Shown: piece by piece, positions 1 through 9,039 of the stretch
Layout of the letters: each line of letters opens with the position of its first letter
Numbering within the stretch: the stretch's first letter is position 1
Source: Zipacnadum sp036504235
GTDB lineage: Bacteria; Armatimonadota; Zipacnadia; Zipacnadales; Zipacnadaceae
Assembly: GCA_036504235.1 (NCBI GenBank)
Contig: DASXVN010000006.1
Location: 86,857-150,856 of the forward strand
DNA length: 64,000 nt
Direction of reading: 5' to 3'
Program-made: the position numbers and the translations under genes
Notes under the pieces: generated by a model
Databases searched by the model: none
The model's input: the letters and a program-made list of their open reading frames with translations, nothing else
Told to the model about the DNA's origin: nothing

Positions 1-1
1 G

Positions 2-997
2 GGCCCGTGGTCGCTGTCTCCGGAGCTACGGGAGCGAACCACGGTCTGGCGGTCCCGCTATCTGCCCTGGCTCAGTTATCGGCTGCCCCGGCTGGTGTCG
101 CGGGAGCAGCCCGAGGTCACGTGGTTCCCCGCCAACGAAGCGGCGCCGTGGGGCTGCCACCCCTATATTCTGACCATTCACGACGTCGCACAGGCCCACT
201 TCCCCGAGCGGTTCTTCTCCGGGGTCTGGGAGTATCGCCGCTACCTGCGCCGACTCCGGGGCGCCGTAGCGGGCGCGGCCCGGGTGGTGACCGACGCTGC
301 CTGCTCCGCGGACGACCTGCAGCAGCTCTGCGGGTGTCACCCCGAGAAGCTGGCGGTGGTGCCCCTGGGCGTGGAAGCGGCCTTCCGCCCCGCCCCGGCC
401 GGCGAGTACCAACCGGTCCTGCAACAGCACCAGGTACGGCAACCGTACGTCCTGTATGTAGGCGGGTTCGACTTTCGCAAGAACCTGCCGACCCTGATTG
501 AGGCCTTCGCCCGGTTGGTGTCTCGCGGCCGCCCCGAGACCCTGATCCTGGTCGGGACGCGCAGTCGCCGACCGGCGATGCAGCCTGACCTGGAAGCGGT
601 GGTGCGCAAGCACCGGCTGGGCGACAAAGTGATCTTCCTGGAGGGGACCGTCAACGATGATACGCAGTTGCGGGCCTTGTACAGCGGCGCGGCCTTGTTC
701 GTATTCCCCTCGCTCTTCGAGGGCTTCGGCCTGCCGCCGCTGGAGGCGATGGCTTGCGGGACGCCCGTCGTCTGCTCGCAGGCCGCCTCTTTACCGGAGG
801 TCGTGGGCGACGCCGCGGTGAGCGTCGCCGCCGAAGACGCGTCGGTGCTGGCGGAGGCCATGCGGGGAGTGCTGGAAGACGAGGACCGGCAAGCCCGGCT
901 CCGGTCAGCAGGTCTGCTGCGGGCGCGGCTCTTTACCTGGACGGCGGCGGCGGAGAGGCTGTGCGATCTCGCCTCTGCCGTAGCGCGGGGAACGTGA
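2..997 (+). CDS. Glycosyltransferase family 4 (GT-B), 5' end cut by the window edge
   Basis: Retaining glycosyltransferase that probably adds one sugar to a lipid-linked glycan at the cytoplasmic face of the membrane. The frame is open from the first bases, so the true start lies outside the window; about 331 residues are seen. Visible marks are the N-terminal TIHDVA segment, the YVGGFDFRKNLPTLIEAF nucleotide-binding turn, and the GT4 E-x7-E motif in EGFGLPPLEAMACGTPVV near visible residue 240. It is the first visible member of the operon that runs to 10877; the next gene begins 11 bases after its stop. An internal GTG at 95 would remove part of the acceptor domain and is not preferred. Acceptor and sugar cannot be told from sequence. 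Confidence 0.9.
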   Translation, partial: GPWSLSPELRERTTVWRSRYLPWLSYRLPRLVSREQPEVTWFPANEAAPWGCHPYILTIHDVAQAHFPERFFSGVWEYRRYLRRLRGAVAGAARVVTDAACSADDLQQLCGCHPEKLAVVPLGVEAAFRPAPAGEYQPVLQQHQVRQPYVLYVGGFDFRKNLPTLIEAFARLVSRGRPETLILVGTRSRRPAMQPDLEAVVRKHRLGDKVIFLEGTVNDDTQLRALYSGAALFVFPSLFEGFGLPPLEAMACGTPVVCSQAASLPEVVGDAAVSVAAEDASVLAEAMRGVLEDEDRQARLRSAGLLRARLFTWTAAAERLCDLASAVARGT

Positions 998-1007
998 TTC
1001 TGTACCT

Positions 1008-2486
1008 ATGATCAAGCGAGGCGCGGCGGCACAACTCATCCTGGTTCTGGTGATCCTGCTGGCGGCCGTTCTCATCGGCAAGGGCCTGAGCACGGGCAAC
1101 CTCACGGCCCTGTTTATCCCCCTCGCCGCCGTGGTCTTGTTCCTCAGTCTCACCAGCCCCTGGCTTTCACTCCTCGCCTTTCTGCTGCTGTTCCTGCAGT
1201 TCCGCAGTTCCGCCGACATTACTCCCATGAAGCTGGGTACCCTGGGCTATATGGTACTGCTCTTCTTGCTGTCCTTCGCCAGTTTTTTGCGCGAACGGCG
1301 CTGGGACCGGACCGCGCGGTACACGACGACGCTGATCTTCGCTTTCTTGGCTTACCTCGGCCTGTCTTTAGGTATCGCCCGGGTCGGTGGCGTTAGCTTC
1401 AGCGATTGGGGCCGGGATGTCTTTCCGCTGGCTGCCCTGTGCGCGGCCGCGATCTTCGTGACCACCTTGCGGACGCAGCGACAGTGGACCCTGACCGCGA
1501 TCGCGTTGTTGGTCGTGGTGGTCAACATGGGAGCCAGCGCCGCGGGGAATCTGGGAGGCCGCCTGGGAGACTGGGTCTTGGTGCCGGCGTTGGCGCAGTG
1601 GGACAGCACGCTCATCCCCGCGGCGCTCATCGCCATTGGCGCGGCGATGCTCCTCCAGGGGCGGAGGGTGAACTGGCCCTACGTCGGGGTGCTGGCGCTC
1701 GGGCTGCTTACGGCGGTTCTGACACCCACCCGCACGGTCTGGATCTCGGCGGCCTTGACCTTGCTGGTGCTCCTCGCGGTGTCGGTGGGGCGGTTTCGCC
1801 GCTGGAGCGCGGCGCTCGGCCTCCTCCTCCTGGCCGGAGGGTTCGTGGGCGCCACCCTGCTTCTTTGGCAAAACTCGGGCCCGGATACTTCCTGGGGTGA
1901 GCAAACCGGCCGGTTCAGCACTCTCCAGAACCTCAACGAAGACCAGTCGGTCACGATCAGGAGAGACCAGTTGAACGAGGCGCTCAGGTTGTTTCGCTCC
2001 TCACCGATTATCGGGGTGGGCCTAGGCTATCAATATCGCTACAGCATCTCTTTCACCGACCGCTACGATGTGCCCACCAACTACAACCATTCCGACCTGG
2101 CCAATTCACTAGCCAAGATGGGCGTCCTGGGCACTGCTCTGATCTATGCGCTGCTGGTATTCGCCATTCTGGCGGCGGTGCGTCTGCAGCGCGTGGGAGT
2201 GCTGCCTCAGGACCGAGCCCTCGGGATGGCGGCGGAGGCCGCTCTGATTGTGGCGATTGTGATTGGCAACTCGACTCCCATGCTGCAGGAGAAGGGGAGC
2301 GCCTTTCTGCTCTCCCTGCTGGTGGGACTAGTCCTCGCGCGGCTGAACCTTCTCCAGGCGGCGCGGGCCGTCCGCCCGGAAGAACTCATGCTCCAGGGGG
2401 AGACCGCTCCCGGGGAACCTGGCCCGCCCGTCGCGGTGAACGAGGCGGCGACCCTCCCCGGGACCGGAGGTGATCCGTACCCATGA
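1008..2486 (+). CDS. O-antigen ligase/polymerase family membrane protein (Wzy/WaaL-like)
   Basis: Polytopic inner-membrane protein of 492 residues with about 10-12 hydrophobic segments spread over residues 8-450. The larger periplasmic part around residues 290-370 holds a charged stretch (TIRRDQLNEALRLF), a GVGLG turn and a YNHSDLAN segment, the pattern of the Wzy_C domain in which glycan units are polymerised or moved to an acceptor. The C-terminal 35 residues are Pro/Glu-rich and probably cytoplasmic. It sits second in the glycan operon and its stop overlaps the next start by 4 bases (ATGA), which implies coupled translation. Sequence alone cannot separate a Wzy polymerase from a WaaL ligase or another member of the superfamily. 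Confidence 0.82.
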   Translation: MIKRGAAAQLILVLVILLAAVLIGKGLSTGNLTALFIPLAAVVLFLSLTSPWLSLLAFLLLFLQFRSSADITPMKLGTLGYMVLLFLLSFASFLRERRWDRTARYTTTLIFAFLAYLGLSLGIARVGGVSFSDWGRDVFPLAALCAAAIFVTTLRTQRQWTLTAIALLVVVVNMGASAAGNLGGRLGDWVLVPALAQWDSTLIPAALIAIGAAMLLQGRRVNWPYVGVLALGLLTAVLTPTRTVWISAALTLLVLLAVSVGRFRRWSAALGLLLLAGGFVGATLLLWQNSGPDTSWGEQTGRFSTLQNLNEDQSVTIRRDQLNEALRLFRSSPIIGVGLGYQYRYSISFTDRYDVPTNYNHSDLANSLAKMGVLGTALIYALLVFAILAAVRLQRVGVLPQDRALGMAAEAALIVAIVIGNSTPMLQEKGSAFLLSLLVGLVLARLNLLQAARAVRPEELMLQGETAPGEPGPPVAVNEAATLPGTGGDPYP

Positions 2487-3403
2487 CGCCGCTCGACGTC
2501 GTTATCGTAACCTACAACGTGCGGGAACTGCTCCTGCCTTGCCTGGACTCGCTGGACGGACCGTCCCCCCGCGTCATCGTGGTGGACAATGCCTCCGCCG
2601 ACGGCACGGTGGAAGCGTTGCGTTCCGGGGCGCCGCAGGTTATGGTGCTCGCCAACACGGAGAACGTCGGGTTCGCCCGGGCTAACAACCAGGCCTTGCG
2701 TCTGGTGGCGGAGCGGTACGTCTGCCTGCTGAACCCCGACACCGTGGTGCGACCCGGCGCCTTGGCCCGGCTGGTGGAGACGCTGGAGGCCCACCCGACT
2801 CTCGGCCTCGTCGGGCCTAAGCTGCTGAACCCCGACGGGAGTCTGCAGTCGGCCGGATTGCGGTTCCCCACCCTGGGAAGCTTGGCGGGCCAGCTAATCC
2901 CCTGGGAGCGCCGGCCCCGTCGCCCCCGAGCGAGCCGGGGTGAAGACGGGGGCGCCGTCGAGTGCGATTGGGTTATCGGGGCGTGTATGGTGATGCGCCG
3001 CGAGCTCCTCGACCAGGTGGGCCTGCTGGATGAGACCTACTTCATGTATGGCGAGGAGAAGGACCTGTGCTATCGGGCGAAGCAGGCCGGCTGGGGGGTG
3101 GCCTGCGTGCCGTCGGCCGAGGTCATCCACTACGGCGGTCAAAGCGCCGAGCAAGTGCCGGTGCAGTCGTACCTGGCGTATCTGGATAGTCAGTTCCACT
3201 TCCTGGGCAAGTTCTATGCGGCCGGCTACCGGTGGCTGTTCGGGGCCACCACCTGGATCGGTTGCGGTCTTAGGCGTCTGGGCGGGCTGCTGCTGTCCCG
3301 AATCCGTCCGACCGAATGCGCCCACTGGCGCCAAAAAGCGGAGGTAGCGCGGGCCGGGGCGCAGGCGTGCGCGGCGCATCTTTGGGGGAGGCACCGGGTA
3401 TGA
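2483..3403 (+). CDS. Glycosyltransferase family 2 (rhamnosyltransferase-like)
   Basis: GT-A inverting glycosyltransferase of 306 residues. The start has the classic DVVIVTYN strand, followed by IVVDNASADGT, NVGFARANNQ and the LLNPDTVV motif near residues 78-86, which is the variant DxD metal/nucleotide site of the WbbL/rhamnosyltransferase subgroup. Downstream are VIGACMVMRRE and the acidic DETYFMYGEEKDLCYRAKQAG motif that supplies the catalytic base. The amphipathic C-terminus (WLFGATTWIGCGLRRL) may bind the membrane. The stop overlaps the ATG of the next gene. Rhamnose specificity is suggested only by subgroup likeness. Confidence 0.9.
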   Translation: MTPLDVVIVTYNVRELLLPCLDSLDGPSPRVIVVDNASADGTVEALRSGAPQVMVLANTENVGFARANNQALRLVAERYVCLLNPDTVVRPGALARLVETLEAHPTLGLVGPKLLNPDGSLQSAGLRFPTLGSLAGQLIPWERRPRRPRASRGEDGGAVECDWVIGACMVMRRELLDQVGLLDETYFMYGEEKDLCYRAKQAGWGVACVPSAEVIHYGGQSAEQVPVQSYLAYLDSQFHFLGKFYAAGYRWLFGATTWIGCGLRRLGGLLLSRIRPTECAHWRQKAEVARAGAQACAAHLWGRHRV

Positions 3404-4278
3404 GAGAATCGTCTGCGGGGATCACTGCGTTGGTGCCGACCTTCAATGAGGAGGACAATATTCGCGCGTGCCTGGAGCATCTGACCTGGGTGGATCAGTT
3501 GATTGTCGTAGACTCCTTTAGCACGGATCGCACCCTGGAGATCGCCCGGGAGTTCACCGACGAGGTCGTTCAGCACGAGTACGTCAACTCTGCCACCCAG
3601 AAAAACTGGGCTTTGAGTACCCTACCCCTTCGGGGCCGGTGGACGCTGATTGTGGACGCGGACGAGCGGATCGTCCCCGAGCTAGCGGAAGAGATCTTGC
3701 GGGTGGTTATCGACGACGACAGGGACTACGGGGGCTATTTCCTCAACCGGCGCAACTACTTCTTTGGGCACTGGATCCGCCACGCGGGCATGTACCCCAG
3801 TTGGAACCTTCGCCTCTTTCGCACGGGCGCCGCGCGGTACGAGACCAAGGAGGTAGACGCCGACGTCTACCTGCTCGAGCCAGGCCGGGTCGGGTACCTG
3901 AAGCACGATATGGAGCACTACTCCTTCCGCTCCATCCAGGAGTGTGTGCGCAAGTTCGACCGCTACGCCGGCTGGGACGCCCATGAGAGAGCGAAGCCGC
4001 CCGCGGAGCAGGACGACCAGGCCGAGGTGGCGGGGGCCCTGGGGGGCACGCGCACCTGGGCGCGGCGCGTATTTGAGAAGCTGCCGGCCAAGCCCGTGGT
4101 AATCTTCCTGTATATGTACTTCCTCAAGCTCGGCTTCCTCGATGGGCGCGCCGGATTCGTCACCTGCGGCCTCTGGGCCGTCCGCGAGTTTCTTACCGAG
4201 GCCAAGCTCTGGGAGCTGCGCCAAGCGCAACTCCATGAGCTCCGCAAAGCGCGTTCCGCCGACGGGAGGCGCGGATGA
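3400..4278 (+). CDS. Glycosyltransferase family 2 (WaaE/KdtX-like)
   Basis: GT-A glycosyltransferase of 292 residues. An upstream in-frame start exists, but ATG at 3400 overlaps the previous stop and directly precedes the fold (ITALVPTFNEEDNIRACL), so it is chosen. Motifs are LIVVDSFSTDRTLEIA, WTLIVDADERI (DxD-type DADE) and the later NRRNYFFGHWIRHAG and LFRTGAARYE segments, which are characteristic of the lipopolysaccharide-core beta-1,4-glucosyltransferase group (WaaE/KdtX). The C-terminal third has one or two hydrophobic stretches near residues 225-260. The exact sugar is unknown. It overlaps the next gene by 4 bases. Confidence 0.88.
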   Translation: MRESSAGITALVPTFNEEDNIRACLEHLTWVDQLIVVDSFSTDRTLEIAREFTDEVVQHEYVNSATQKNWALSTLPLRGRWTLIVDADERIVPELAEEILRVVIDDDRDYGGYFLNRRNYFFGHWIRHAGMYPSWNLRLFRTGAARYETKEVDADVYLLEPGRVGYLKHDMEHYSFRSIQECVRKFDRYAGWDAHERAKPPAEQDDQAEVAGALGGTRTWARRVFEKLPAKPVVIFLYMYFLKLGFLDGRAGFVTCGLWAVREFLTEAKLWELRQAQLHELRKARSADGRRG

Positions 4279-5402
4279 GCGCGGTCCTGGCCGTGGACGC
4301 CCACAATCTCGCGCGGATCAGGTCGGGAGTCGAGGTGTATGCGGACAATATCCTCCGGCATCTCGACGCCCCCCGATTCTCGTTTCGGCTGTTCAGTGAC
4401 CTGCCGCTGGCGGAGCCGCCCGTCCAGGGCTACGAGATCCTGCCCCTGCCCTTCGCCTCGGGGGTGACGGGCCGCAACTACGTCGGTCCGCTGTGGTTTC
4501 ATTGGACTTTGGCTCGCCAGGCGGCTCGGATCCGCGCCGATCTGTTGTGGTCGCCGTACTTCTTCGTCCCCCTGGGCTCCTCCGTCCCGACCGTGGCGAC
4601 CATCCACGACACCGCTCCTCTCGATTCGCGATCGAGGAGCTATCCTCCGGTGTGGCGGCGCTACTTTCTGTGGATGCTCGCACACAGCGCCCGCCACGCG
4701 CGTCACATAATCGTGCCCTCTCAGCGGATTGCCGACAACTTGCAGCATGCTTTCGGGACGCCGGGCGAACGGATCAGCGTGATTCCGCACGGCGTTGCCC
4801 CGGAGTTCTTCGCGCCGGCCGAGCCCGCCGCGGCGACCCGGTTGCGCGCCGCTCTGGGGATCGACGGCCGGTTCATCCTGTTTGTCGGCAGCCTGGGGGA
4901 TCGGAAGAATGTCATCACGCTCGTGCGAGCCTATGCCCAGTTGCCGCCCGAGTTGCAGCATGAGTGCCAGCTAGTGATCGTCGGGCCGGGCGGAAGCGAC
5001 GAAGCCCTGGTGCGGGGCTTCCTCCGCGAGGCGAAGCTCGGCGGGCGCGTGATCCTGGCCGGCTACCTCGAGCCGCGCGATCTCGTCGAGCTCTACAAGG
5101 CCGCCGAACTGCTGGCCTTCCCCTCCCTGTCCGAGAGCTTCGGGCTACCGGTCGTGGAGGCCATGGCCGCCGGAACGCCGGTGCTTACCTCCAATACGTC
5201 GTCGTTGCCCGACACCGCCGGGGACGCCGCCTGGCTGCTGGACCCTACCGACGTGCCGCGATGGACCGACGCGCTGCAGCGGACGCTGACCGAGGAGTCG
5301 CTCCGGGCGGACCTGCGCCAGCGCGGCCTGGCGCGCGCGCGCCTCTATTCCTGGCCGGAGGCCGCCCGCCGCCATGTCGAAGTCTTCGAGGCGTGCCTAT
5401 GA
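4275..5402 (+). CDS. Glycosyltransferase family 4 (mannosyltransferase-like)
   Basis: GT-B glycosyltransferase of 375 residues. The N-terminal domain opens with VLAVDAHNLARIRSGVEVYA, and TIHDTAPLD lies near residue 110. The donor-binding C-domain has ILFVGSLGDRKNVITLVRAY and the E-x7-E motif in ESFGLPVVEAMAAGTPV around residue 285. The layout closely matches the partial GT4 at the window start, so the two are probably diverged paralogues acting at different steps of the same repeat unit. Both ends overlap neighbouring genes by 4 bases. Sugar specificity is not resolved. Confidence 0.9.
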   Translation: MSAVLAVDAHNLARIRSGVEVYADNILRHLDAPRFSFRLFSDLPLAEPPVQGYEILPLPFASGVTGRNYVGPLWFHWTLARQAARIRADLLWSPYFFVPLGSSVPTVATIHDTAPLDSRSRSYPPVWRRYFLWMLAHSARHARHIIVPSQRIADNLQHAFGTPGERISVIPHGVAPEFFAPAEPAAATRLRAALGIDGRFILFVGSLGDRKNVITLVRAYAQLPPELQHECQLVIVGPGGSDEALVRGFLREAKLGGRVILAGYLEPRDLVELYKAAELLAFPSLSESFGLPVVEAMAAGTPVLTSNTSSLPDTAGDAAWLLDPTDVPRWTDALQRTLTEESLRADLRQRGLARARLYSWPEAARRHVEVFEACL

Positions 5403-6415
5403 GCGGCTCCCCGGACGGCCCGATGAAACTGAGCGTCATCGTCCCCGTCCGCGATGAGGCCGACAGCATTGGCGCGCTGCTGGAATTCTGTGCCGCCCAC
5501 GGCGACCCGGCGATGGAGGTGCTGGTCATTGACGGAAGGTCCCAGGATGGAACGCGGGAGGTGGTGTCGGCGTGGACCCAGCGGGATTGCCGGGTGCGGC
5601 TGATTGACAATCCGGACCTCGTCGTCACCACGGCCCTGAATCTGGGCCTGGCGGCAGCCACCGGCGACGTCCTCATGCGGCTCGATGCTCACGCTCAGTA
5701 CGCTCCTGACTATATCGAACAATGCCTCCAGGTGCTCGAAGAGACGGGCGCGGGCAACGTCGGCGGGGCCGCCCGACCGCTCTCCGACGGGTCCTACCGG
5801 GGAGACCTGATCCGGGCGCTGCACCTGAGCCCCTTCGGCATTGGCGCCGCCCGCTTTCGCCGGGAGGGCGCCGAGGGCCCCGTGGATACGGTCTGGCCGG
5901 GCTGCTGGCGCCGCGCCGCCCTGGAGGCCGCCGGCATGCACGTACGCGAGGACCTACCCCGCAGCGAGGACCTCGAACTGAACGCGCGCGTGCGCGGGGC
6001 CGGCTGGGAGATCTACCTCAGCCCGCAGATCAAGGCCTACTACCAACCCCGGAAGAGTCTGGGGGCGCTGCTCCGGCAGAACTTCGCGAACGGCGTCGGC
6101 GTCCTTCACACCCTGAAGGCGGGGCGGGGGGGCGTGTCCCCCCGGCATCTGGCCCCGCTGGCCATGGTGCTGGGAGTATTGGGTCTGGGCGCAGTCGGAT
6201 TCGCCTGGCGACCTGCGTGGCTACTGCTGGCGGGATTTGTGGCGCTGCACTTGACCCTGGGCCTGGTCTTTGCGGCGAAAGCCGTCTGGCCCCGGCCGGC
6301 CCGCCTCTGGCCCGCCCTGCCCGGCGCCTTCTTCCTGCTGCATCTAAGCTATGGTCTGGGGTCGTTGTGGGGAGGCCTCTCCCGGCCCCGGCCAGCCCGG
6401 GGGAGCGCGCCATGA
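5399..6415 (+). CDS. Glycosyltransferase family 2 with C-terminal membrane segments (ExoA-like)
   Basis: 338-residue GT-A enzyme. ATG 5399 overlaps the previous stop, and the fold starts a few residues later with KLSVIVPVRDEADSI. Motifs include VLVIDGRSQDGTREVV, VLMRLDAHAQYAPDYI (DAH in place of DxD, typical of the ExoA succinoglycan glucosyltransferase branch), GNVGGAARP and RSEDLELNARVRGAG. Residues from about 250 to 325 form three hydrophobic helices that would anchor it in the inner membrane. It probably extends a lipid-linked oligosaccharide. The stop overlaps the next gene's ATG. ExoA-likeness is by recall of the family pattern; the linkage formed is unknown. Confidence 0.87.
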   Translation: MSGSPDGPMKLSVIVPVRDEADSIGALLEFCAAHGDPAMEVLVIDGRSQDGTREVVSAWTQRDCRVRLIDNPDLVVTTALNLGLAAATGDVLMRLDAHAQYAPDYIEQCLQVLEETGAGNVGGAARPLSDGSYRGDLIRALHLSPFGIGAARFRREGAEGPVDTVWPGCWRRAALEAAGMHVREDLPRSEDLELNARVRGAGWEIYLSPQIKAYYQPRKSLGALLRQNFANGVGVLHTLKAGRGGVSPRHLAPLAMVLGVLGLGAVGFAWRPAWLLLAGFVALHLTLGLVFAAKAVWPRPARLWPALPGAFFLLHLSYGLGSLWGGLSRPRPARGSAP

Positions 6416-7350
6416 CGACCACCGCGGCGCGGTTTCCGGACCACCGGTCGTTCGCCTTCTCCATCTTCGACGATACGGATCTCGCCACGGAAGCCAACGT
6501 GGGTCCGGTATATCGCCTGCTGGCCGATCTCGGCGTGCGCGCAACTAAGTCGGTGTGGCCGCTAGCCTGCGTCCCCGAGGCGCCCTTGGGCGGCGAGACC
6601 CTGCAGGACGGGGGCTATCTCCGCTTCATTCGCTGGCTGCAGGCTGAGGGCTTCGAGATCGGTTTCCATAATGCGCGCAATTTCGACGCGCCCCGCGAGC
6701 TGACCCGGCAGGGCCTGGACACCTTTGCGCAACTGCTCGGAGCCTATCCGCGCACGCACTGCAATCATGAGGACAACCGCGACAACCTCTACTGGGGCGC
6801 AGACCGCCTGCGCCCGGGGCTCCTGCGCGCCGGCTACAACCTGGCCACGCGCGGGCGCTATCGTCGCCGTTTTGAGGGGCACCTTGAGAGTTCTCCCTAC
6901 TTCTGGGGCGATCTTTGTCGCGAGCACGTGGACTACGTACGCAATTTTGTGTTCGGCGAGATCAACCTGGACCGCCTCAACCCGACCCTGCCCTACCATG
7001 ACCCGGCTAAGCCCTACGTGAAAGCCTGGTTCAGCAGCAGTGAGGGGGGCACGGTGGACAGCTTCTGCCGACTGCTCAGCGAAGCGAACCAGGACCGGCT
7101 CGAGGCCGAGGGGGGGGTATGCATCGTCTACACCCATTTCGCCAAGGGGTTCAGTGCCGGCGGCGAGGTACACCCCCAGTTCGCCGCCCTGCTGCGCCGA
7201 CTCGCGCGCCGGCCGGGTTGGTTCGTACCGGTAGCGACGCTCCTGGACCATCTGCAAGCCGGCCCGCAGGCGCGCCCGATACCCAACCAGGAACTGCGTC
7301 GCATGGAGCGCGCCTGGTTCTCCCACAAACTACGCCACGGGGCAAGCTAG
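6412..7350 (+). CDS. NodB-like / polysaccharide-deacetylase-superfamily protein, divergent
   Basis: 312 residues with no signal peptide, encoded inside the glycan operon with a 4-base overlap at its start. The N-terminal FAFSIFDDTDLATEAN segment resembles the TFDDG metal-binding start of NodB-type deacetylases. EIGFHNARNF (near residue 85) and THCNHEDNRDNLYWG (near 118) could supply the His ligands, although the usual HxxxH spacing is not obvious. Lack of a secretion signal suggests it works on a cytoplasmic sugar nucleotide or lipid-linked glycan rather than exported polymer. Deacetylase activity is inference; it might instead be a non-catalytic member of the fold. Confidence 0.6.
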   Translation: MTTTAARFPDHRSFAFSIFDDTDLATEANVGPVYRLLADLGVRATKSVWPLACVPEAPLGGETLQDGGYLRFIRWLQAEGFEIGFHNARNFDAPRELTRQGLDTFAQLLGAYPRTHCNHEDNRDNLYWGADRLRPGLLRAGYNLATRGRYRRRFEGHLESSPYFWGDLCREHVDYVRNFVFGEINLDRLNPTLPYHDPAKPYVKAWFSSSEGGTVDSFCRLLSEANQDRLEAEGGVCIVYTHFAKGFSAGGEVHPQFAALLRRLARRPGWFVPVATLLDHLQAGPQARPIPNQELRRMERAWFSHKLRHGAS

Positions 7351-7368
7351 AGACCTAGTCAAACGCTT

Positions 7369-8388
7369 ATGTATGAACTGCACGAGGTCAATTTCAGTTC
7401 GGGGCCGGATTGGGACGCCGAGATAGCTCGGTTCGACCTCCGGCATGTCTACCATCGCGCGGCCTGGCTCGACTTCATCGAGCAGACCCAGCCCGTTACC
7501 CGCCGGATCTACGGCCTTTACGAAGCCGACGAGTTGATCGGATACCTGCCCGGCTTCGTCCTGAGGAAAGGGCCGGTGCGCATCTTCGGCTCTCCCTTCC
7601 CCGGCTGGAACACCGCCTATATGGGGCCGGTGGTGAACTCCACGGTGGACTCGGCGGAGCTCTTCCGGGCCCTCGCCGCCACCATGAAGCGTGATCGTTT
7701 CGCTCATGCCGAGATCCAGCATCCCGCGCTGGACTGCACCGGGGCGCCGGCGGCAGGCTTTCGCCCCTATTCCTCCCAAACCCAGATTGCCGACGTGGGG
7801 GCCACTCCGGAGGAGATACTCCAGAGCTTCGGCAAGGGGGCCCGGTATGATGTCCGCATGGCTCTGCGGCGAGGGCTGGAGGCCGTCGTTACTACGGACC
7901 CGGCGTTCGTGGACGTGTATTACGACCAGTTGCGCGATGTGTTCGGCAAGTATGGCACGGAACCGACCTACTCCCGACAGCGAGTGCGGGCGCTCTGGGA
8001 GAACCTGATGCCCACCGGCACTATTATCTGCACCAAGATAATGAAAGACGATCGGTGTCTGGCCACGGGCATAGACCTGGTGGGTAATGGCTGGCTGCAC
8101 GCTTTCGGTTCCGCGTCCTTTCAGAACTACAGCGACCTGAAGTGCTGTCCCAACGACCTCTGCCGCTACCATGCCTTCCTCCAGGCCTCGCGCCGGGGCC
8201 TCTCCAAGTACGACATGACGGGGTACCGCGCTTACAAGCGGAAGTTCGGGGCGCAGGTCGTAGACATACCCGTGCAGATTCGGAGCAACGCCCTGCTGCG
8301 TGCGGGGCGGGAGCTTTTCCGGAGACTGCATATGGCCGGGATGCGCCGGCGAGGTCGTGTCACCCCGCGAGGAGGCGAGGGCGCCTAG
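7369..8388 (+). CDS. FemAB/GNAT-type acyltransferase
   Basis: 339-residue protein with the two-lobed GNAT layout of FemAB-related proteins found in exopolysaccharide clusters. Features are VYHRAAWLDFIEQT at the start, GYLPGFVLRKGPVRIFGSPFPGW in lobe one, ILQSFGKGARYDVRMALRRGLEAV (the FemAB basic helix, near residues 145-170) and the late KYDMTGYRAYKRKFGAQ motif near residues 280-300. Such enzymes move an amino acid or acyl group from a tRNA or CoA donor; in glycan clusters the acceptor is probably a sugar. No clear ribosome binding site precedes ATG 7369, and its stop overlaps the next gene's GTG. Confidence 0.72.
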   Translation: MYELHEVNFSSGPDWDAEIARFDLRHVYHRAAWLDFIEQTQPVTRRIYGLYEADELIGYLPGFVLRKGPVRIFGSPFPGWNTAYMGPVVNSTVDSAELFRALAATMKRDRFAHAEIQHPALDCTGAPAAGFRPYSSQTQIADVGATPEEILQSFGKGARYDVRMALRRGLEAVVTTDPAFVDVYYDQLRDVFGKYGTEPTYSRQRVRALWENLMPTGTIICTKIMKDDRCLATGIDLVGNGWLHAFGSASFQNYSDLKCCPNDLCRYHAFLQASRRGLSKYDMTGYRAYKRKFGAQVVDIPVQIRSNALLRAGRELFRRLHMAGMRRRGRVTPRGGEGA

Positions 8389-9008
8389 TGAACCCCCGCC
8401 CGGCGACAACCGTCGGCCTCTACCGGCGCGGCGGAAAGCGTCTCTTTGACGCGGTCGGCGCGGGCGTGGGGCTGCTGCTCGTGGGCCTGCCCCTCGGCGT
8501 TTTGTCTTTGCTGGTCTGGATCAGCACCGGTCCCCCGGTCTTCTTCACCCAAGACCGCGTGGGCCGCGGCGGCCGCCTCTTTCGGGTCTGGAAATTCCGC
8601 ACCATGGCCGTTCGTCCGCCCGGGGACAGCCCGGTCACCGTGGCTGGCGACGCCCGGCTCACGCCGGTGGGCGGCTTCCTGCGGCGCTGGAAGCTCGATG
8701 AACTGCCGCAGTTGGCGAACGTCCTGGTCGGCGAGATGAGTCTGGTCGGCCCGCGCCCCGATGTGCCGGGCTACGCCGACCGCCTCCAGGGTCCGGAGCG
8801 CCGGATTCTCGAGCTGCGCCCCGGCCTGACCGGACCCGCAAGTTTGGCCTATCGCCACGAAGAGGAAATCCTGGCTCAGGTCCCTGATCCGGTCCGGTAC
8901 AACGACGAAGTGATCTGGCCGGATAAGGTTCGTCTGAACCTCAAGTATCTGGAAGACTGTTCTTTGCGGACGGATCTGCGGATCATTTGGCGGACGATCT
9001 TCCGCTGA
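8388..9008 (+). CDS. Undecaprenyl-phosphate sugar phosphotransferase (monotopic phosphoglycosyl transferase)
   Basis: 206-residue enzyme that puts the first sugar-1-phosphate on undecaprenyl phosphate and so starts the glycan repeat. GTG at 8388 overlaps the previous stop and has GGAGGCGAGG about 7 bases upstream; longer in-frame starts lie inside the preceding gene. One membrane-inserted hydrophobic helix spans residues about 20-45. It is followed by PPVFFTQDRVGRGG, VWKFRTM, the KLDELPQLANVLVGEMSLVGPRP core and LRPGLTGPASL, all hallmarks of the family. The small size fits the minimal PglC type. In bacillosamine-like pathways such enzymes pair with a DegT aminotransferase, which is the next gene. 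Confidence 0.93.
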   Translation: MNPRPATTVGLYRRGGKRLFDAVGAGVGLLLVGLPLGVLSLLVWISTGPPVFFTQDRVGRGGRLFRVWKFRTMAVRPPGDSPVTVAGDARLTPVGGFLRRWKLDELPQLANVLVGEMSLVGPRPDVPGYADRLQGPERRILELRPGLTGPASLAYRHEEEILAQVPDPVRYNDEVIWPDKVRLNLKYLEDCSLRTDLRIIWRTIFR

Positions 9009-9039
9009 TTCGAGCCGTCTCGGCCGCCTAAAGGAAGCC

